Positions 36,337 through 47,106 of a stretch of 64,000 nucleotides of DNA are shown here, piece by piece; the first letter of the stretch is position 1; each line of letters begins with the position of its first letter. The translations under genes were made by a program, and so were the position numbers. The notes beneath the pieces are model-generated. The model was given only the letters and a program-made list of their open reading frames with translations, searched no databases and was not told the origin of the DNA. This DNA comes from Fodinibius roseus (GTDB taxonomy: Bacteria; Bacteroidota; Rhodothermia; Balneolales; Balneolaceae): contig NZ_FQUS01000006.1 in the NCBI RefSeq assembly GCF_900129315.1, forward strand, positions 1 through 64,000. Direction: 5' to 3'.

Positions 36337-38238
36337 ATGAAGACAAGGCTACTGCTTTCTATAATTATTTTATCTTTTTGTACCCTCGACACCTCCGGCC
36401 AGGGACGAGATTACTGGCAGCAGGAAGTGGACTACGAGATAGACATTGAGGTAGATGCCCCCAACCATCAGTTTACGGGCTACCAAAGGGTGGACTATAC
36501 GAACCACTCCCCCGACACGCTTGAGCGGGTTTTTTACCATCTCTATTTCAATGCCTTCCAGCCGGGCAGCATGATGGATGTCCGCTCGCGAACCATCGAA
36601 GATCCCGACAGCCGGGTAGGCGACCGCATTTCGCAGCTGCCGGACGATGAGATCGGCTATCATCATATCAACAGCCTGGAGCAAGGGGGAGAGCCGGTCG
36701 ACTACAGCGTCGACGGCACCATCCTCGACGTTAAACTCAACGAGCCTATTCTCCCTGGCGAAACCGTCACGTTCGCGATGGAGTTCGACAGCCAGGTGCC
36801 CCGCCAGATACGGCGATCCGGGTGGAAGAACAAAGAGGGGGTGGAGTTTTCGATGAGCCAGTGGTACCCTAAAGTATCGGAGTACGACGAGGATGGCTGG
36901 CATCCGAATCCGTATATCGGACGCGAGTTCTACGGCGTCTTCGGCAGTTTTGATGTGAAAATTACGATCGACAGCTCCTATGTGATGGGGGCGACGGGAC
37001 ACCTGCAGAATGCGGATGAAATCGGCCACGGCTATGCGGAAACGTATGAGCGTCCCAATACCCGCAAACTGACCTGGCACTGGCAGGCCGACAACGTACA
37101 TGACTTTATGTGGGGGGCGGACCCGGATTTTACCCACAGGACGGCGCAGGTGCCCGGTGGACCTAACCTGCACTTTCTGTACCAGGCGGATACGGTGGCG
37201 GTCAATGCGAATCGCTATTCCCAGGCCGAGCTGCGTAAAAACTGGGAGCAGCTGCCGGAATACACGTCGGAGGCTTTTCAGTTCATGAGCAAACATTTTG
37301 GCAAGTACCCTTACGACAAGTTTACGGTCATTCAGGGCGGGGACGGCGGCATGGAGTACCCGATGGCGACACTGATTACCGGAAACCGTTCGCTGGGCAG
37401 CCTCGTCGGCGTGACGGTCCACGAGCTGGTCCACAGCTGGTACCACGGGGTACTGGCTACCAACGAAAGCCGCTACCCCTGGATGGACGAAGGGTTCACC
37501 ACCTATACCTCCTCCCTGACGATGGATCATCTCTTTAACAACGGACGGAGCGAAAATCCCCATGAAAGTTCCTACCAATCCTATTTCAGGATGCACAAAA
37601 GCGGTCGTTTTGAAGCTCTTGATACGCACGCCGACCATTTTGAAACCAACACGGCCTACGGGACCGCCTCCTATTCCACGGGTGCGGTCTTCCTGAACCA
37701 GCTGCGCTATATTGTGGGTACCGAAACCTTCACCCGCGGGATGAAGCGGTATTTTGACAGCTGGAAGTTCAAGCATCCCGACGGACGTGATTTTCTCCGT
37801 GTCATGGAAAAGGAATCGGATATGGTGCTGGACTGGTATTACCAATACTTCATCGAATCAACCAAAACCATTGATTACGGTATCGAATCGGTGCTCGGAA
37901 ACGGGACCTCCACCTTCGTTACCCTGGAGCGGGTGGGACTGACCCCGATGCCGATCGACCTGATGGTGGAATATAATGACGGGACCCGGGAGCTTTTCTA
38001 TATCCCCCTGCGTATTATGCGGGGCGAGAAGGAGGAGGAACTTCCGGATATCCCCCGAACGATACAGTCCGACTGGCCCTGGGTAAACCCCACCTATACG
38101 GTAGCAATCTCCGGTCCTGCGTCCGACATCAAACGCATTGAAATAGATCCCTCGAAGAGGCTGGCTGATATTAACCGTGACAATAACCTTATATTAATGG
38201 AGGAGCGCATGAAGGAAGCAACGGAAGAAGCTCCCTGA
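36337..38238 (+). CDS. M1-family metallopeptidase, secreted
   Basis: About 633 aa from the ATG at 36337 with a signal peptide (MKTRLLLSIIILSFCTLDTSGQ). Zinc site HELVHSWYHGVLATNESRYP with the second Glu in WMDEGFTTY, and a GAMEN-equivalent GGMEYPMATLI ahead of it. These are the M1 aminopeptidase motifs; the C-terminal part (about residue 450 on) is beta-rich. It probably acts in the periplasm or outside the cell on peptides. The upstream TTG at 36331 is less likely as the start. Convergent with the ASPIC/UnbV gene. Confidence 0.93.
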   Translation: MKTRLLLSIIILSFCTLDTSGQGRDYWQQEVDYEIDIEVDAPNHQFTGYQRVDYTNHSPDTLERVFYHLYFNAFQPGSMMDVRSRTIEDPDSRVGDRISQLPDDEIGYHHINSLEQGGEPVDYSVDGTILDVKLNEPILPGETVTFAMEFDSQVPRQIRRSGWKNKEGVEFSMSQWYPKVSEYDEDGWHPNPYIGREFYGVFGSFDVKITIDSSYVMGATGHLQNADEIGHGYAETYERPNTRKLTWHWQADNVHDFMWGADPDFTHRTAQVPGGPNLHFLYQADTVAVNANRYSQAELRKNWEQLPEYTSEAFQFMSKHFGKYPYDKFTVIQGGDGGMEYPMATLITGNRSLGSLVGVTVHELVHSWYHGVLATNESRYPWMDEGFTTYTSSLTMDHLFNNGRSENPHESSYQSYFRMHKSGRFEALDTHADHFETNTAYGTASYSTGAVFLNQLRYIVGTETFTRGMKRYFDSWKFKHPDGRDFLRVMEKESDMVLDWYYQYFIESTKTIDYGIESVLGNGTSTFVTLERVGLTPMPIDLMVEYNDGTRELFYIPLRIMRGEKEEELPDIPRTIQSDWPWVNPTYTVAISGPASDIKRIEIDPSKRLADINRDNNLILMEERMKEATEEAP

Positions 38239-38360
38239 GCCTTTTCTGGTGGTCTTGTATCTTTACTTGACGGGCTTGCGAAGATAACACGCCGGCCTCT
38301 GAATCCCTCCCGATGCTCTTAGCCGCCCCATCTCCTTTACTATATAGCCACACGGCGGCT

Positions 38361-41300
38361 TCAGGGCTGCCGGATGGTACTTTTAAACACCTGGAGCTCA
38401 CCGTCATTATTGACGACCAGGATATACCTGCCCCTGCGGGTATGCATCATCGCTAACGACCGGGCATTATACGGGGCCACAAAACCGCTCTTGAAGGGAG
38501 AAACCGGATTGAAATGCCCCTCGCCATCTCCAAGGAGAATCAGACCATTCCCGGCGTCACTTCTGGTTATTTCGGGATTAGGATGGTAGAGGTTACCGGC
38601 TGTGATGATATCCGGATGGTCATCCCCGTTGATATCCGAAACCAGGATATCATGGACGGGAGAAAGCTGTGCTTCATTCGGCAGCGACTTCATGGCAAAT
38701 TGACCGTCCCCCCGGTTCATCAGCACCGACGTGGCAAAATAATTGGCCTGCCTGTGCCCGGCTTCCCCTACTTTTTGTTCCCCGAACATATCGGCAAGGC
38801 TGGATTCGCCATATGCTTCAAAAGAGGGGATGCGGCGGGTCATACCCCGGAATTGTCGTTCCATACTGTGCATCCCGTGCAGGGGTTCATACCGGCCGTC
38901 CTTCCCAACTGCTGTTATGGCCTCCCGGCGACCGTTGTCGTCAAAATCATGGTCCAGCAGGTGAATCGAACCCCGGCCCGGGGCACTATACTCGATATTG
39001 CAGCCCAAATTTCCAACCACAAAGTCCATGTCACCGTCCCCGTCGAGATCCGCTTTTCGGATGCTCTGCCACCAGCCGGACTGCTCATCCAGTCCCAGGC
39101 CGGCCGTCACATTCTGAAATTCGCCGCCGTTGTTTTCAAAAAAACTCACCGGCATCCAGATACCGGTTACAACCAGATCAAGGGTGCCATCCCCATTAAA
39201 ATCTACCCATTCCGCATCGGTTACAAGACCGGGCTCCACCAGCCCCGGGGCAGCCTCAGCGGTAACATCCGTGAAGCCGCTTCCCTCATTCCGCAGGATA
39301 TAGCTCTTTGCCGGGGAAGGGTATCGCCCGGGCACATGCCTGCCGGCCACAAACAGATCCCGGTCGCCGTCGCCGTCGTAGTCAGCCGCCTTCACCGCCG
39401 ACCCGCTGGTATACATATCCGGGAGCATATTATCCGTTTTCACAAACCGGCCGTCCCCGCTGTTTAAATAGAGCCGGTCCTGCAGCCGGTCGGACGCGGG
39501 CGAGTAGCTGTTCCCCCCGCTGACCACATACAGGTCCATCGCCCCATCCCCATTGGCATCAAAAAAAAGGGCGCCGGTGTCTTCCCGCGAAGCGTCTTCC
39601 TGCCAGGGCTGCTCATGGTCGGACTGCCTGAAGGTGCCGTCCGGCTGCTGGATAAACAGCCGCCCGGCCTCTCCCGCCGCGCCGCCCAGAAACAGGTCAC
39701 GCCGCCCGTTATTATGAACATCTCCCGTCGCCGCGCCCGGGCCCAGCCTCGAGAGCATGCGGGGCAGCAGGGGTTCGTTGTTAAAATCAACATACTGGTT
39801 TTCCCTGTGCCGGTAGTCGATACCGAGGTCATCCACTTCTGCAAAAAATTGCGCCTGTCCAGGCGGTGTTCCCGGCCGGGAAGCGTCCCGGCTGTTCTCA
39901 TGGCGAAGGGTAATATCCCGGTCGGCTTCGAGATCGGTAAGCAGCTGGTAACGTCCGTCCGGCCACCGTACTTCCAGCGAGTCGACCCGGTCGGCTTCCC
40001 CGAGGCCGAACTGCATCCGGGTAGCTTCGGTGGTGGACTGATATCCCCGGTAGGGCCAAAAAGCGGCGGACTGGGTTTCTCCCCCGGCCGTCACCGACAC
40101 CCGGGCTCCGATCCCGAAGGTATTCAGCGAATCCCCACGCAGCTCGATGCCCAGGTAATGAAACGGGTTAAGCGTGTCTGCCCGGTTCGCGTAGATTCCG
40201 GCCCCGGCATTCATATTATTTACGACAAGATCCAGATCGCCGTCGTTGTCCAGATCTGCATGGGCGGCTCCATAGGAGAACGAGGGCTCCCTGAACCCCC
40301 ATTTAACCGAAACATCCGTAAAGGTAAGATCGCGGTTATTTTTAAAAAAGTAGTTGGGGGACTCATATCCCTCCAGTTCATCCAGCATTTCGTATACTTT
40401 TTGCTCCCGGGTACTGTCGCTGCCGAACATGGTGGACTGATTGAGCGCAATGAGATAATCATAATCATTTGCGGCTTTGGGATAGCCGTTGGTAATCATA
40501 ATATCGTCCCACCCGTCATTATCGTAATCTCCGAACAGGCTCGCCCAGCTCCAGCCGGTTGCAGCAACGCCGGACAGCTGTCCTATTTCACTAAAAACAA
40601 CGTTATTATTCCGGTCTGTTCCATTGCTCAGCTGCAGCGTATTCTGGGTATATTGCCGCTGATATCCCTGCTGTTGCTGCCGCTGCATATAATCGTAACT
40701 GACCGCGCCCGTGACCCGCTTTTGATCTTTGAGCAGGGGGGGAAGCATATCCACCTGCAGGATATCAGGCCAACCGTCGTTGTTTACGTCCCCGATATCC
40801 GCCCCCATGCCCGCGTAGCTGGTATGCTTGAAATAATCTGCGGCCCGGTCGGTAAACGTACCGTCCCCGTTATTGATATACAGCAGATCATCAGGCTGCA
40901 CGTCGTTGGATACATAGATATCCGGGTATCCGTCGCGGTTGATATCCGTCACCGCCAGTCCCAGGCTGTAGCCTTCCCTGAGAATACCGGCCTGGCGGGA
41001 AACGTCCGCAAAAGTGCCATTGCCATTATTACGGTACAGCGCATCGGTACTTTCAGAGGTGCCGTCATTGATCTCAGGGCGCAAACCGGAGCGGTTGTCC
41101 CTCGAAAACGTCCCGGGAAAATTATTAATCAGGTAGACATCCAAGTCGCCGTCCAGGTCGTAATCAACGAAGGCCGCATGCGTGGTAAATCCCGGGTCCG
41201 CCAGCCCGTATTCGCCGGCTTTCTCGGTGAACGTCTCATCGCCGTTATTAATAAACAGGAGGTTTTCTCTTTCTCCGGGTGCCCTGTCAGCGGGACCCGA

Positions 41301-41732
41301 AACAGAGACGTAGATATCCAGGTAGCCGTCATGGTTGATATCGACCATGCTTACGCCCCCGGCCCAGCCGGACGTGGTGGTCCCCGAAGATTCGGTAATA
41401 TCTTCAAATTCAAAATTACCCTTGTTGAGATACAGGCGGCTGCTGACCATATTCCCGGACAGGTACAGGTCCGGCAGCCCGTCGTTGTTGATATCCCCTG
41501 CGGCTACGCCCCCGCCGTTATAGAGATACGGAAAATCATTCACGTTGAAAGAGCGGCCGGAGGTAATCTTGTTGGAGAAAGTGACCCCGGTGCGGCCCGG
41601 GGGAAATTTTTCAAAGAGGGGCGCTTCCTGCTCATCCCCATCCCCGGATGTTCCACAGCCCGAAAGAAGACCCATGCACAGAAAAGTTCCCAGAACTAAA
41701 AGCTTATGGTTATTTCGTATCGCCAGTTTCAT
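38361..41732 (-). CDS. Lipoprotein with FG-GAP/VCBS repeats and ASPIC/UnbV domain
   Basis: A 1123 aa surface lipoprotein. Lipobox LLSGC with Cys26 after a signal peptide. The body is a chain of FG-GAP/VCBS calcium-binding repeats (for example DINNDGLPDLYLSGNM, DINHDGYLDIYVS, DYDLDGDLDVYLINN, DANGDGAMDLYVVSGG), and ASPIC/UnbV-like LGIELRGDSLNTFGIGARVSV with VRWPDGRYQLL in the middle. This is the common CRTAC1-like architecture seen next to SusC/SusD in Bacteroidota. It follows susD on the same strand by 371 bp, with a terminator-like hairpin between, so it may have its own promoter. The ligand is unknown. Confidence 0.9.
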   Translation of the reverse strand: MKLAIRNNHKLLVLGTFLCMGLLSGCGTSGDGDEQEAPLFEKFPPGRTGVTFSNKITSGRSFNVNDFPYLYNGGGVAAGDINNDGLPDLYLSGNMVSSRLYLNKGNFEFEDITESSGTTTSGWAGGVSMVDINHDGYLDIYVSVSGPADRAPGERENLLFINNGDETFTEKAGEYGLADPGFTTHAAFVDYDLDGDLDVYLINNFPGTFSRDNRSGLRPEINDGTSESTDALYRNNGNGTFADVSRQAGILREGYSLGLAVTDINRDGYPDIYVSNDVQPDDLLYINNGDGTFTDRAADYFKHTSYAGMGADIGDVNNDGWPDILQVDMLPPLLKDQKRVTGAVSYDYMQRQQQQGYQRQYTQNTLQLSNGTDRNNNVVFSEIGQLSGVAATGWSWASLFGDYDNDGWDDIMITNGYPKAANDYDYLIALNQSTMFGSDSTREQKVYEMLDELEGYESPNYFFKNNRDLTFTDVSVKWGFREPSFSYGAAHADLDNDGDLDLVVNNMNAGAGIYANRADTLNPFHYLGIELRGDSLNTFGIGARVSVTAGGETQSAAFWPYRGYQSTTEATRMQFGLGEADRVDSLEVRWPDGRYQLLTDLEADRDITLRHENSRDASRPGTPPGQAQFFAEVDDLGIDYRHRENQYVDFNNEPLLPRMLSRLGPGAATGDVHNNGRRDLFLGGAAGEAGRLFIQQPDGTFRQSDHEQPWQEDASREDTGALFFDANGDGAMDLYVVSGGNSYSPASDRLQDRLYLNSGDGRFVKTDNMLPDMYTSGSAVKAADYDGDGDRDLFVAGRHVPGRYPSPAKSYILRNEGSGFTDVTAEAAPGLVEPGLVTDAEWVDFNGDGTLDLVVTGIWMPVSFFENNGGEFQNVTAGLGLDEQSGWWQSIRKADLDGDGDMDFVVGNLGCNIEYSAPGRGSIHLLDHDFDDNGRREAITAVGKDGRYEPLHGMHSMERQFRGMTRRIPSFEAYGESSLADMFGEQKVGEAGHRQANYFATSVLMNRGDGQFAMKSLPNEAQLSPVHDILVSDINGDDHPDIITAGNLYHPNPEITRSDAGNGLILLGDGEGHFNPVSPFKSGFVAPYNARSLAMMHTRRGRYILVVNNDGELQVFKSTIRQP

Positions 41733-41943
41733 CTAATAAATGTTCGCTTCATGTTCTCACCTCTCTCCCTTTGCCTTTGCAGCTTGAACAAAATCACTGA
41801 TTTTTCAAAGATTCTAAGTTTAAAAACAGATAATTATAAATCCAGATAATGTTTTCACACTAAAAAGTGGCATCAGCCAGCTCGTATGGGGCAGCCTTCG
41901 GTTGCCTCTGAATAATACCGGATTATCCCGAAAATAAAGAAAG

Positions 41944-41971
41944 CGCATGCAGGCTGGTTAACCTGACATGC
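41944..41971 (-). terminator. Terminator-like hairpin after the SusC/SusD pair
   Basis: GCATG and CATGC with inner AGG/CCT form a stem, followed on the minus strand by a T-rich tract (CTTTCTTTATTTTC). It lies about 130 bp downstream of susD in the 371 bp gap before the ASPIC/UnbV gene. The rest of the gap shows no gene. A small CCGGG/CCCGG stem at 42074-42087 lies nearer to susD but lacks a T-run. Confidence 0.5.
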
Positions 41972-42103
41972 ACTCTCTCCTATAATTTAATAATATAATA
42001 CCAGCCATCCCCTATAGCAATTAGATCACGCAACGCGTAATTTATTAATATGTATTAGCATGGAGATAGTCAGCCGGGTATTCCCGGTGCAACGTTATTA
42101 ATA

Positions 42104-43594
42104 TTAATACCCCGGATTTTGATCATCCTGACTGATCTCGGTATTCGCGTTAATTTCTTCCTGGGGAACGGGAAATACTTCGTGCTTTCCATTTTGGAAA
42201 GTCCCCAGTTCTTCGGCGGCCAATCCCCATCGCACGAGGTCAAAAAACCGGGTCTGCTCGCCGGACAATTCAACGCGGCGCTCATGAATCAGAAAATCCA
42301 TGGCCTCCGATGGGTCTGTCGTTACCCGGTCCGGCAGAATAGCACCGGAGGGATCGGCCCGCCGGCGCACCTGGTTGATGTAATCGACCCCGTCGGCCAC
42401 GGCTCCCTGTTGTATCCTGGCCTCCGCCATCATCAGCAGCACATCGGCATAGCGGATGACATCCATATTGGCATCCGATTCGCTCTGTTCGGCCTCATCG
42501 GTTTTCTGGTATTTTTTCCAGGCCCACCCATCCTCTTCAAAGGGATAGGGCTCGCCCTGGTAGGTACTGTTCGGGCCGAAGTAAAAAGCCTCCAGCCGCG
42601 GGTCGTCGTCTTCATACGCTTCAATCAAATCAGTTGCCGGAACCGCATTGTAAAAGGCAAAGCCGTTGACCCCGTATTCCTGGGGACGTATGGAGGTTTC
42701 ATTTAATCCCGTGCCATCCGTTTCCCAGCCGAAGCCGGTGCCGGCGGCAAACTGAACCTCAAACACCGCTTCATCGTTGTTATCCACTTCCGGAGCGTGA
42801 TTCGACCGCATAGCGGCCACCGGATCGCCGCCGAATTCCTCCGCGCTGATCAGGTGGTATACCTCCGAGTCAATCACGGCCTGGAACTGCGTTTCGGCCT
42901 CACTCCACTCTTCCTGGTATAAATGCGCTTTACCCAGCAGCGCCCGGGCTGCTCCCGAGGTTGCCCTACCCACATCTGCATCACTGTATTCCCCTTTCCG
43001 GGGGAGCACCTGGTATGCGGCTTCCAGGTCGTTTTCTACCTGGGTCCATATTTCTTCTGCAGAGGAGCGGGGCAGATGAATCTCGTCGAGATTGTCAGCA
43101 GTGCGCAGCGGCCCGCCGCCATAAATCGCATTGATATAAAAATAACCGAGTCCCCGCAGAAAATGCGCCTCTGCGACCACCCGGTCTCTCAGACCGGCAT
43201 CCATCTCTTCCATTTCAGAGACATTCAGGATCGTGGAATTGGCCTTGGAAATCATATCATACAAATTGCTCCAGGGGGTCGTGATATGCGTGTTGCCGGA
43301 CGAAGTATAGGTATGATTCAGCAGCTGCAGGGGCGGTCCCTGCGTGTTGGCCGTAGTCCCCACCTCCTCGCCGGCAAAGTCCAGCAAAAAGAAGATACTT
43401 CGTCCCCATAATCCATGCGCCTGCAGCATCGCATAAGCGGAATTAACCGAGGCCACCGCGTCGTCGGCGGTCTGGTAAAATGACTCCGAGTTGACATTAT
43501 TCTGGTTGGTCGTCTCTAAAAAACTATCGGTACAGCTGACATACAGTACAGCTGTCATGCTTAACGAAAGTATGATCGGTATTAGTCGCTTCAT
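42104..43594 (-). CDS. RagB/SusD-family nutrient-binding lipoprotein
   Basis: Surface glycan- or nutrient-binding lipoprotein, 496 aa. Lipobox VLYVSC with Cys21, then the SusD N-terminal DSFLETTNQNNVNSESFYQT and TADDAVASVNSAY; helices with ANSTILNVSEMEE and AEAHFLRGLGYFYINAIYGGGPL (SusD TPR-like core), and the C-terminal LMMAEARIQQG, INQVRRRADPSG and LIHERRVELSGEQTRFFDLVRWG. It caps SusC in the outer membrane. It lies 35 bp downstream of susC on the same strand. Substrate unknown; the pairing is typical of PUL systems. Confidence 0.95.
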   Translation of the reverse strand: MKRLIPIILSLSMTAVLYVSCTDSFLETTNQNNVNSESFYQTADDAVASVNSAYAMLQAHGLWGRSIFFLLDFAGEEVGTTANTQGPPLQLLNHTYTSSGNTHITTPWSNLYDMISKANSTILNVSEMEEMDAGLRDRVVAEAHFLRGLGYFYINAIYGGGPLRTADNLDEIHLPRSSAEEIWTQVENDLEAAYQVLPRKGEYSDADVGRATSGAARALLGKAHLYQEEWSEAETQFQAVIDSEVYHLISAEEFGGDPVAAMRSNHAPEVDNNDEAVFEVQFAAGTGFGWETDGTGLNETSIRPQEYGVNGFAFYNAVPATDLIEAYEDDDPRLEAFYFGPNSTYQGEPYPFEEDGWAWKKYQKTDEAEQSESDANMDVIRYADVLLMMAEARIQQGAVADGVDYINQVRRRADPSGAILPDRVTTDPSEAMDFLIHERRVELSGEQTRFFDLVRWGLAAEELGTFQNGKHEVFPVPQEEINANTEISQDDQNPGY

Positions 43595-43629
43595 AATAAT
43601 GGGTATCTTTGAGTATAAATTTTCCTTTC

Positions 43630-46600
43630 CTAAAATCCCAGTTGTACGCCCAGCAGAAATGCCCGGGGCTGCGGGTATACAAACCGGTCTATGCCGGCAT
43701 CGCGGGCGGTACCGGTAGACAAGGATCCGATTTCGGGCTCTAATCCGCTGTACCCGGTGAACGTCAGGAGATTGCGCGCTTTGGCATAGAGCCGGAAACG
43801 GCTTGCACCGATCCGGTTTACGAAGGGCTGGTTAAAGGTATAGCCTATGGTCAGTGCTTTTATCCGCAGGTAAGAACCATCTTCTACATACCGGTCGGAA
43901 CTCCAGGAGATATTCGAATTCGGATCATTGGGATTTGCTCTTGGGATATCCGTCGATCTGTTATCGGGCGTCCACCGATCCAGGGCTGCCGTTCCCTGGT
44001 TAAAGTTCTGGCGCAAGTCCTGCAGCCATTTCGTCGCGCCATTGTAGATGTCATTGCCGTAGTTCCCCTGCAAAAACAGATTGAAGTCAACGTTTTTATA
44101 GGACAGGTCGGCCGTAAATCCATACGTAAAATCGGGAATGGGATTTCCGATGATCGTTTTATCCTCTTCATTGAGCACCCCGTCTCCATTCAGATCCTTA
44201 AACCGGATATCGCCGGGAGCGGTATACTCGCTGGCTGTTACCTCGCTGCGGCCTCCATCCGGATCCTGGTTCTGGGTGGCGTGATTGTATACTTCATCCC
44301 AGTCCTGAAACAGTCCGTCCGTTACATAGCCGTAAAACTGTCCCACGGGCTCCCCGACCCGGGTAATTGATACATCCTGAAGGTCGTCGGAGACATCCGC
44401 GTCTTCCGGAATTATTTCCAGGTCATCATTGGGTCCCAGGCTGGTAACCTCGTTATTGATGGTCGTGAAGTTCCCTGAAAGGTTGAGGTTCAGATCTCCG
44501 AACGTCTGCTGATAGGCCAGCGAAAATTCGATCCCGCTGTTTTCAACCGTCCCCGCGTTAATAAAAGGAGCATTCAGCCCGACCGAAGCCGGCACCTGGG
44601 CAGGCCAGAGCAGGTCTTCGGTACGGCGGTTATAATAGTCCATATCCAGCGTCAGCAAATCATCATACAAACCGAGTTCCAATCCTATATCGGTCTGAAC
44701 GGAGGTTTCCCAGCTGATGTCACGATTGGCCATGTCCTGCTGGCCGATGCCCTGCGTATTTTCTCCTCCGAACACATAGTAGTAGTTGGTGCTCAAATTT
44801 ACTATCGTGGGATAGTTGGAAAGCACCGACTGGTTGCCCAGCTCTCCATAACCGGCCCGGATTTTCAGGTTGCTGATAACATCCGAGTCCGCCATAAAAG
44901 GTTCTTCGCTTACCCTCCAGCCTACCGACACGGACGGAAAAATACCTACCGGATCCGTGCTGTTGAACAGTTTGGAAGACTCATCGCGGCGGATATTGGC
45001 CGTCAGCAGGTACTTATTGTCGTACGAATAGGTTACCCGTCCGAACAACGAGCGCAGGGTATTTTCCTGGGTTTCGCTGTCAACGCTTAACTGGGCGGAA
45101 GCGGCCCCCAGCGACTGTACATTCGGGGGAAGATCCACCCCGCTGCCATTTACAAAATCAAAAGTAAAAGACTGGGCTGAAAACCCTGCCAGCACGCTGA
45201 AATCGTGCTCTCCAATGGTGTTTTCATAGGTCAGTGTCTGTTCAACCAGCGGGTTAATATTTTGATTGCGGGTTCTGTCCAGCGACGAGCGTACGGTTAA
45301 TCTCCGGGTATTTTCATAGACATCATTATATACGATCTGATCGGAATACCTGAAATCCAGCCCGGCCTGCAGTTTATAGGTAAAATTGTTCAGGAAGGTG
45401 ACTTCTCCATAGACCGAACTCACGACTGAATAGCGTTCGATGGTGTCGTCCACCAGATGTGCGGTAGCAATGGGATTGGAGGCATCCTGTCCGTCAGCGG
45501 TAACGGGCCAGCCGAATCCTCCCAAAAAGGAATCATCGTAGACGGGCACCGTCGGAGCCTGTTTCATCGCATGCTCCAGCGACCGGCGTCCCCCGCTTTC
45601 GTCATTCTGGCCGATATCGCTTTTACTCAGCAGTACGGATCCGCCGAAATCAATATTGTCATTCATGGAAAACTGGTAATTCCCGCGGACCGTATAGCGC
45701 TGGAACTCGCTTCCGACCATGGTCCCTTCCTCATCGAAGTACCCTAATCCCACACTGTAGGTGGAATTTTCTCCCCCGCCGGAAATATCCAGATTATAGT
45801 TTTGCAGCGGGGCCGCCCGGAACAGCTCCTCCTGCCAGTCCGTATTATGCGGGGGACGTTCCCCGTTTTCAAAGTTAGCGGGCAGATCCCCGCTGTTGGG
45901 GCCGGACCGCAGGTCTCTGATATAATCCGCATATTGGTCGGCGTTCAGCACATCATATGATTCTGTTTGTGCCTGGCTTCCATAGGACGCCTCAAAATTC
46001 ACCTGCACGGGCCCGCTGCTCCCTCTTTTAGTTGTGATGAGTACTACACCGCCGGAGGCACGGGACCCGTAAATAGCGGCCGCGGAGGCGTCTTTCAGAA
46101 TATCTATCGATTCGATATCACTGGGGTTCAGGCTGTTCAGTACGCCGGTGCCGAGCTGGCTGCCCGGATCTTCCTGGATGGGCACCCCGTCAATGACATA
46201 GAGAGGGGATTCGGAGTTGATGGTACCGATGCCCCGCACGTTGACACTGATGCCTCCGCCGGGTTTACCGCCCCCCGTCTGCACCACTTGTACTCCTGAG
46301 ACCCGCCCCTGCAGCGATTGCTCAATGGAACTCTGTCCCGATACATTAATATCGTCGGCCTGTATACTGCTTACCGATCCGGTAATGCTTCCGCGCGTCT
46401 GGGTACCATAACCCACAACCACCATCTCATCCATAGCCATGGCCGCGGGCTGTAGTGCGAAGTCTATGGCCAGTGTTTCCTGACCCTCTGCAATTGTTAT
46501 CTCGCGTGTACTTGCCTGGTAGCCGATAAACGTGGCCCTGACCGTATAATCACCCGGTTCCAGGCCGGTGATCGTGTACCGGCCTTCTTCGTCGGAAGAA

Positions 46601-47106
46601 GCCCCCATGGTCGTGCCGTCAACAGAGACATTGGCGCCGGGAAGCACTTCCCCGGTTTCACTGTCGGTGACCGTGCCCGTCAGCACCGTTTGTAGCCGTG
46701 CATCTTCCGCTACTTTTTCTTTCAAAATTATATACCCCCCCGTTAAAGGAATGTAGTCGAGAGACGAATGTTTAAACAGCGTGGATAACACCTCGCCAAG
46801 AGAAACATCCTCCAGGCTTACTGAATGTATTTTCTGCTCGCTAATGACGTGTTCCAGGTATGAAAATGAAACAGATGCCTGCTTTTCCAGACTGTCCAGT
46901 ACCTCTTTTAAATCCGCATCCCGAACGCTGATACTTACTTGTTCAGACATAAAAGCCGGCAGAACAATTTCATGCCCGGAATCACTAATATTCGTCTCAG
47001 CCAGCAGATGCCGTCTATTCTCCTGAGCTACCGCCCCTGCCTGTAGAAACAAACCTATACAAACAAGCAACAGCGTTATGTTTCTGTATTGTCCCTTTTT
47101 TTTCAT
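43630..47106 (-). CDS. SusC/RagA-type TonB-linked outer membrane protein with STN domain
   Basis: Outer-membrane transporter of about 1158 aa from the ATG at 47106, preceded by AGGAGG; a longer frame from 47148 is rejected. Signal peptide, then an STN (secretin/TonB N-terminal) domain (SVRDADLKEVLDSLEKQ), a carboxypeptidase-like domain (GTVTDSETGEVLPGANVSV), the TonB-box-like MDEMVVVGYGTQTRGSITG, the plug (YVIDGVPI, IDILKDASAAAIYGSRASGG) and a large barrel. The STN domain implies signalling through a FecR-type regulator, and a fecR gene lies upstream. Substrate unknown. Confidence 0.95.
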   Translation of the reverse strand: MKKKGQYRNITLLLVCIGLFLQAGAVAQENRRHLLAETNISDSGHEIVLPAFMSEQVSISVRDADLKEVLDSLEKQASVSFSYLEHVISEQKIHSVSLEDVSLGEVLSTLFKHSSLDYIPLTGGYIILKEKVAEDARLQTVLTGTVTDSETGEVLPGANVSVDGTTMGASSDEEGRYTITGLEPGDYTVRATFIGYQASTREITIAEGQETLAIDFALQPAAMAMDEMVVVGYGTQTRGSITGSVSSIQADDINVSGQSSIEQSLQGRVSGVQVVQTGGGKPGGGISVNVRGIGTINSESPLYVIDGVPIQEDPGSQLGTGVLNSLNPSDIESIDILKDASAAAIYGSRASGGVVLITTKRGSSGPVQVNFEASYGSQAQTESYDVLNADQYADYIRDLRSGPNSGDLPANFENGERPPHNTDWQEELFRAAPLQNYNLDISGGGENSTYSVGLGYFDEEGTMVGSEFQRYTVRGNYQFSMNDNIDFGGSVLLSKSDIGQNDESGGRRSLEHAMKQAPTVPVYDDSFLGGFGWPVTADGQDASNPIATAHLVDDTIERYSVVSSVYGEVTFLNNFTYKLQAGLDFRYSDQIVYNDVYENTRRLTVRSSLDRTRNQNINPLVEQTLTYENTIGEHDFSVLAGFSAQSFTFDFVNGSGVDLPPNVQSLGAASAQLSVDSETQENTLRSLFGRVTYSYDNKYLLTANIRRDESSKLFNSTDPVGIFPSVSVGWRVSEEPFMADSDVISNLKIRAGYGELGNQSVLSNYPTIVNLSTNYYYVFGGENTQGIGQQDMANRDISWETSVQTDIGLELGLYDDLLTLDMDYYNRRTEDLLWPAQVPASVGLNAPFINAGTVENSGIEFSLAYQQTFGDLNLNLSGNFTTINNEVTSLGPNDDLEIIPEDADVSDDLQDVSITRVGEPVGQFYGYVTDGLFQDWDEVYNHATQNQDPDGGRSEVTASEYTAPGDIRFKDLNGDGVLNEEDKTIIGNPIPDFTYGFTADLSYKNVDFNLFLQGNYGNDIYNGATKWLQDLRQNFNQGTAALDRWTPDNRSTDIPRANPNDPNSNISWSSDRYVEDGSYLRIKALTIGYTFNQPFVNRIGASRFRLYAKARNLLTFTGYSGLEPEIGSLSTGTARDAGIDRFVYPQPRAFLLGVQLGF

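Noticed and set aside
36370-37845. A 491-codon minus-strand frame
   Set aside because: Antisense to the M1 peptidase, whose zinc motifs are on the other strand. No recognisable content.
39615-41699. A 694-codon plus-strand frame
   Set aside because: It lies antisense to the ASPIC/UnbV lipoprotein gene, which has clear repeats and a lipobox. The frame has no domain or signal and is a by-product of GC-rich codon use.
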